The notes beneath the pieces were generated by a model that ran no database searches, had not been told where the DNA came from, and saw only the letters and a program-made list of their open reading frames with translations. A DNA stretch of 9,585 bases from an uncultured Clostridia bacterium (GTDB lineage: Bacteria; Bacillota; Clostridia; Oscillospirales; Acutalibacteraceae): positions 1 through 9,585 of the forward strand of contig CALCBQ010000088.1 of assembly GCA_937897215.1 (NCBI GenBank), in the 5' to 3' direction. How positions within the stretch are numbered: the stretch's first letter is position 1; the number at the start of each line of letters is the position of its first letter. The position numbers and the translations under genes were made by a program. Below, piece after piece: positions 7,347 to 9,585 of this stretch.

Positions 7347-7361
7347 GGAGGTGTTATTTTG
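7347..7361 (+). promoter_or_regulatory. Strong RBS supporting a UUG start
   Basis: GGAGG at 7347-7351 is 7 nt before TTG 7359. No ATG or usable GTG lies at a fitting distance; the GTG at 7351 overlaps the RBS itself. The rare UUG start is therefore well supported. Confidence 0.8.
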
Positions 7362-9242
7362 GAAGAAAAGAAATCTCTCAATAATAAATACCAGAAAATT
7401 GATATAGATGAAACTCCTGAAGAAGTAGTTGAGCCTGTAAAAGAAAAGCCGAAAAAAGAGAAAAAGGCTAAAACCGAAAAGGCACAAAAACCACCTAAGG
7501 AGAAAAAAGTCAAAGAACCAAAGGTAAAAAAGGAAAAAGCTCCGAAACAGCCCAAATTACCAAAGGAAAAGAAGGTTAAAGAGCCAAAACCTCCAAAGGT
7601 TAAGAAAGAAAAGAAGAAAAAGTGGGAAGTTCAGATTGTAGAAGATTATTCTGCAGAAATCAGTGAGGAGATTGCGGTTCCGGAAATTCCTGAAGTAGAA
7701 GAAATCAAAACAGAAACTACTGAAAAAACACGCCGAACTGAAGAAATTGTTCTTCCTGCAATTAAATCCGTAAAACAGATTTCGGGAACAACTGAAAAAC
7801 CAAAAAAAGAGAAAAAGGTAAAAGCTCCTAAAGAAAAGAAAGTTAAAGAGCCAAAACCTCCAAAGGAAAAGAAGACTAAAGACCCGAAACCTGTAAAAGA
7901 GAAAAAAGAAAAAGGTCCAAAGGTAAAAAAAGAAAAAACACCTAAAGAACCGAAACAGCCTAAAGAAAAAAAGCCACGCGAACCAATGTCTAATAAAGAT
8001 TATTTCACAATTGGTATAGTTGCATTGGCACTTGTATTGGTGGCGGTTTTTGCAGTTGTAAAATATGTGCCTGACAGTGATGTGGGTACTGATTTCACAG
8101 AAACAACAACTGAATCACAAGATAAACTTGCAAGTGTGCAGACATCTCGCGACGGTGTGGCATACAATCTTATTCAGTCTGAAATTCCTGATGTTTTCTA
8201 CGGATTTTCAAGTGATTACAAGTTGCAGTATTATCAATACAAAGACAATAAAATGGCTCCTGTAAAATCAACAGGCAGTGTGAATGCAACTGTTGATATG
8301 GGGAACCAAAAAATCCCTGTAACTATTGATTATGTTGAACTTGGTGGCAAGATTTTCGGTGTAGGGCTTTTTGTAGCGAATAAAACTGAAGATGTTTATT
8401 TTTATGATATGCTCGCATTCCAACTTGTTAATCTTCCAAAAGGCTATGAACAAGATGGCAAAGCGTTGCTTCTTGCAACAACAAGTAAAAATGCGCTTAC
8501 ACAAAAGGTTACTTTGTGGCCTGAAAGTTTTGTTGTTGACTTAAAAACAGGCGCAACATCAAGATTTTTAAAGGTTATAAACAGAAATATTGATATAACT
8601 ACCGGAGCAGGTGTTGAGGATTTCTGTATTCTCACAAACGAAAGTTATGGTGCGTCTGGTACAATTCCGTTTATTTCTGCCCGTGAGTATGAGGCAGGTA
8701 GCGGTCAGCAAGATATTTTCATCAAGAACGGTAAAGATGAAAAGCTCTATGTAAGTGATGTTTACGGAAAATTCTTGTTGACAGACGGCAAATCTGTAAT
8801 CTTTATGAGAAAAACAGACAAGGGATTTGATGTAATTCGTAAAACAGGCGAAGAAGAAAAGATTACCGCTTCATTCTATGGTGCTATGAGCACAAATTAT
8901 ATGCACGCAGGCGATTATATCTTCAATAAGAATGACGGCAAACTTTATAATCTTTTAACCGGCGAAGAAAAAACCGTTGTGGGCTACAGAATGAGCCCTG
9001 AAATGATGGTGGTAAGCCCTGACGGCAAATATCTTGTTATGCTTGGCACGGTTGTGAATATGATGGATTATCAGGTGCATATATTCAACCTCCAGACAGG
9101 GGATTACACCAAGTTTAAAGACGAAAACTATTCAAGCCATTCAAATCTTACATTTATTAACAATACAACAGCAGTTTATATGGTGCTTGACCCTAATCAG
9201 GGTTATGAGTATGTAGCGCTTGATGTAACAAAGATAAAATAA
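7359..9242 (+). CDS. Lys/Pro/Glu-rich single-pass membrane protein with external propeller-like domain
   Basis: Not recognised as a named family. The 627-residue protein has three parts. Residues 1-212 are disordered-looking and very rich in Lys, Pro and Glu. Two strongly basic blocks (about 28-88 and 145-208) built on KEKKVKEPKPPK-like units flank a more acidic stretch (about 89-144). One transmembrane helix follows (about 215-236, YFTIGIVALALVLVAVFAVVKY). Residues 238-627 form a soluble domain with repeated beta-rich segments, including FVVDLKTG (391-398), LYNLLTGEEK (529-538), SPDGKYLVMLG (553-563) and HIFNLQTGDY (574-583). These resemble WD40/PD40 blades, so a beta-propeller is my guess. 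The basic N-terminus implies N-in, C-out topology. It has its own promoter and terminator, so it need not belong to the sugar locus. Envelope or sensory function is possible but unproven. Confidence 0.83.
   Translation: MEEKKSLNNKYQKIDIDETPEEVVEPVKEKPKKEKKAKTEKAQKPPKEKKVKEPKVKKEKAPKQPKLPKEKKVKEPKPPKVKKEKKKKWEVQIVEDYSAEISEEIAVPEIPEVEEIKTETTEKTRRTEEIVLPAIKSVKQISGTTEKPKKEKKVKAPKEKKVKEPKPPKEKKTKDPKPVKEKKEKGPKVKKEKTPKEPKQPKEKKPREPMSNKDYFTIGIVALALVLVAVFAVVKYVPDSDVGTDFTETTTESQDKLASVQTSRDGVAYNLIQSEIPDVFYGFSSDYKLQYYQYKDNKMAPVKSTGSVNATVDMGNQKIPVTIDYVELGGKIFGVGLFVANKTEDVYFYDMLAFQLVNLPKGYEQDGKALLLATTSKNALTQKVTLWPESFVVDLKTGATSRFLKVINRNIDITTGAGVEDFCILTNESYGASGTIPFISAREYEAGSGQQDIFIKNGKDEKLYVSDVYGKFLLTDGKSVIFMRKTDKGFDVIRKTGEEEKITASFYGAMSTNYMHAGDYIFNKNDGKLYNLLTGEEKTVVGYRMSPEMMVVSPDGKYLVMLGTVVNMMDYQVHIFNLQTGDYTKFKDENYSSHSNLTFINNTTAVYMVLDPNQGYEYVALDVTKIK
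7575..7866 (+). repeat. Direct repeat inside the Lys-rich coding region
   Basis: A 25-bp stretch beginning GTTAAAGAGCCAAAACC is identical at 7575-7599 and 7842-7866, and the upstream AAAGRAAAGAAR sequence is also nearly the same. Both copies are in the same reading frame and encode VKEPKPPK. This indicates internal duplication of the basic block. Confidence 0.8.
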
Positions 9243-9264
9243 AGCTATTTATAAAAAGTAATCT

Positions 9265-9315
9265 TGGCTCCCCTGAAAGGGGAGCTGTCATTTTTTGCAG
9301 AAAATGACTGAGGGG
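9265..9315. repeat. Two-hairpin intergenic element (dispersed-repeat-like)
   Basis: The terminator hairpin 9267-9285 is followed at once by a second perfect inverted repeat. Its arms are GTCATTTT (9287-9294) and AAAATGAC (9301-9308), and TGAGGGGTC follows. The arrangement of a CTCCCC/GGGGAG stem, then a GTCA/TGAC stem, then TGAGGGG matches a small intergenic repeat I recall from clostridial genomes. That recollection is unverified; the structure itself is read directly. Confidence 0.6.
9267..9296 (+). terminator. Rho-independent terminator after the membrane protein gene
   Basis: GCTCCCCT (9267-9274) and AGGGGAGC (9278-9285) form a perfect 8-bp stem with loop GAA. GTCATTTTTT follows and supplies the T-run. 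It lies 24 nt after the stop codon. It is also the first half of a two-hairpin repeat-like element. Confidence 0.8.
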
Positions 9316-9323
9316 TCATTTGC

Positions 9324-9345
9324 GGATAGACAAGGATGTCTGTCC
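9324..9345. repeat. Inverted repeat in the 5S upstream region
   Basis: GGATAGACA (9324-9332) pairs with TGTCTGTCC (9337-9345) over 9 positions including one G-U pair, with loop AGGA. No T-run follows directly, so it is a weak terminator candidate. It may belong to the preceding repeat element. Confidence 0.55.
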
Positions 9346-9399
9346 CCACGCGTTTTCTTGTTTGTTTTTACCTTGTGAATATGTGTATATGGCATCTTT

Positions 9400-9416
9400 T
9401 TGTTGAAATTCAACAA
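9400..9416. repeat. 17-bp palindrome upstream of the 5S promoter
   Basis: TTGTTGAA (9400-9407) and TTCAACAA (9409-9416) are perfect inverse complements around a single A. The compact symmetry fits a dimeric protein binding site at about -70 relative to the predicted 5S start, or a short hairpin. It is followed by a run of A-tracts. Confidence 0.55.
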
Positions 9417-9421
9417 AGTTG

Positions 9422-9480
9422 AAAAAATGCAAAAAAAAATGAAAAAAATGCTTGCAATTTATATTTTGTTTTGGTAGAAT
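9422..9480 (+). promoter_or_regulatory. 5S rRNA promoter with phased A-tracts (UP-element-like)
   Basis: TTGCAA (9452-9457) and TAGAAT (9475-9480) are 17 bp apart, and TGG forms an extended -10. Transcription would start near 9487. Directly upstream are A6 (9422-9427), A9 (9431-9439) and A7 (9442-9448). Their centres are 10 to 10.5 bp apart, in phase with the helix, which is expected to curve the DNA and to act as an UP element typical of rRNA promoters. Confidence 0.78.
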
Positions 9481-9514
9481 ATCTCTTGCGTTCACGAGAT
9501 GAACAGTTTCGTGA

Positions 9515-9585
9515 GTCGGTGTTGATTGCGATGAGGGTCCACCCGTTCCCATCCCGAACACGGTAGTTAAGCTCATTTGCGCCGA
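9515..9585 (+). rRNA. 5S ribosomal RNA, 5' part (cut by the window end)
   Basis: RNA component of the large ribosomal subunit. About 71 of the usual 117 or so bases are present. The highly conserved block CCCGTTCCCATCCCGAACA is at 9542-9560, GTTAAGCTC at 9566-9574 and GCGCCGA at 9579-9585. GATGAG (9530-9535) can pair with CTCATT (9573-9578), a compensatory variant of the usual helix, so the gene looks functional. The 5' end is placed by alignment with the Bacillus 5S start and may be off by about 2 bases. A hairpin, 9492-9497 with 9509-9514, ends immediately before it and could mark the processing site. No 23S gene lies upstream; the preceding gene codes for a membrane protein. Confidence 0.93.

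Noticed and set aside
7310..7555. Phe-rich minus-strand frames opposite the Lys-rich region
   Set aside because: Poly-Phe/Ser frames arise automatically from the complement of AAA/GAA-rich coding sequence; they have no RBS and oppose a supported gene.
9316..9576. 86-codon open frame on the minus strand
   Set aside because: It runs antisense through the 5S rRNA, its promoter and the palindromes. Such frames over 5S genes are a common false call.

Overview
The window is AT-rich, densely coded and transcribed in one direction (all six genes are on the + strand). Strong AGGAG/GGAGG ribosome binding sites, a UUG start, sigma-A type promoters and the 5S rRNA sequence suggest a low-GC Firmicute. 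The gene content and dispersed hairpin repeats fit an anaerobic gut-type clostridium (Ruminococcaceae/Oscillospirales-like). This placement is an inference; no marker in the window fixes the species.

Layout: Bases 1-95 hold the right-hand part of an array of short perfect hairpins. A promoter partly built from the array's edge follows. Next comes a tight run of four genes (156-5529): a cytoplasmic GH36-type alpha-galactosidase, a GH4 NAD/Mn-dependent glycosidase related to 6-phospho-beta-glucosidases, a PfkB-family sugar kinase and a MATE-family membrane transporter. The genes are 14 nt apart, overlapping (ATGA) and 9 nt apart, so they are almost certainly one transcript. After an 85-nt gap with a possible extended -10 promoter lies an FGGY-family (xylulokinase-like) kinase, closed by a GC-rich terminator at 7254-7273. 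The set reads as an intracellular sugar or glycoside catabolism locus: two glycosidases to release monosaccharides and two kinases to phosphorylate them. No PTS, ABC sugar importer or regulator is visible here.

A separate unit follows. It has a good promoter (TTGCAT-17-TATAAT) and a UUG-started gene for a single-pass membrane protein. That protein has about 210 residues of Lys/Pro/Glu-rich cytoplasmic sequence and an external domain of about 390 residues that looks beta-propeller-like. Its transcript probably ends at a perfect hairpin plus T-run (9267-9296), which is also part of a two-hairpin element.

The last 270 bases carry further inverted repeats, three A-tracts phased at about 10 bp and an excellent promoter (TTGCAA-17-TAGAAT with TGn). 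These lead into a 5S rRNA gene cut by the window end. The 5S gene is not preceded by a 23S gene, so it is either solitary or the first gene of an rRNA operon.

The points most worth a second look are the covarying hairpin array, the GH4 CDAP motif with its coupled kinase and MATE gene, the Lys-rich membrane protein, and the curved-DNA 5S promoter.
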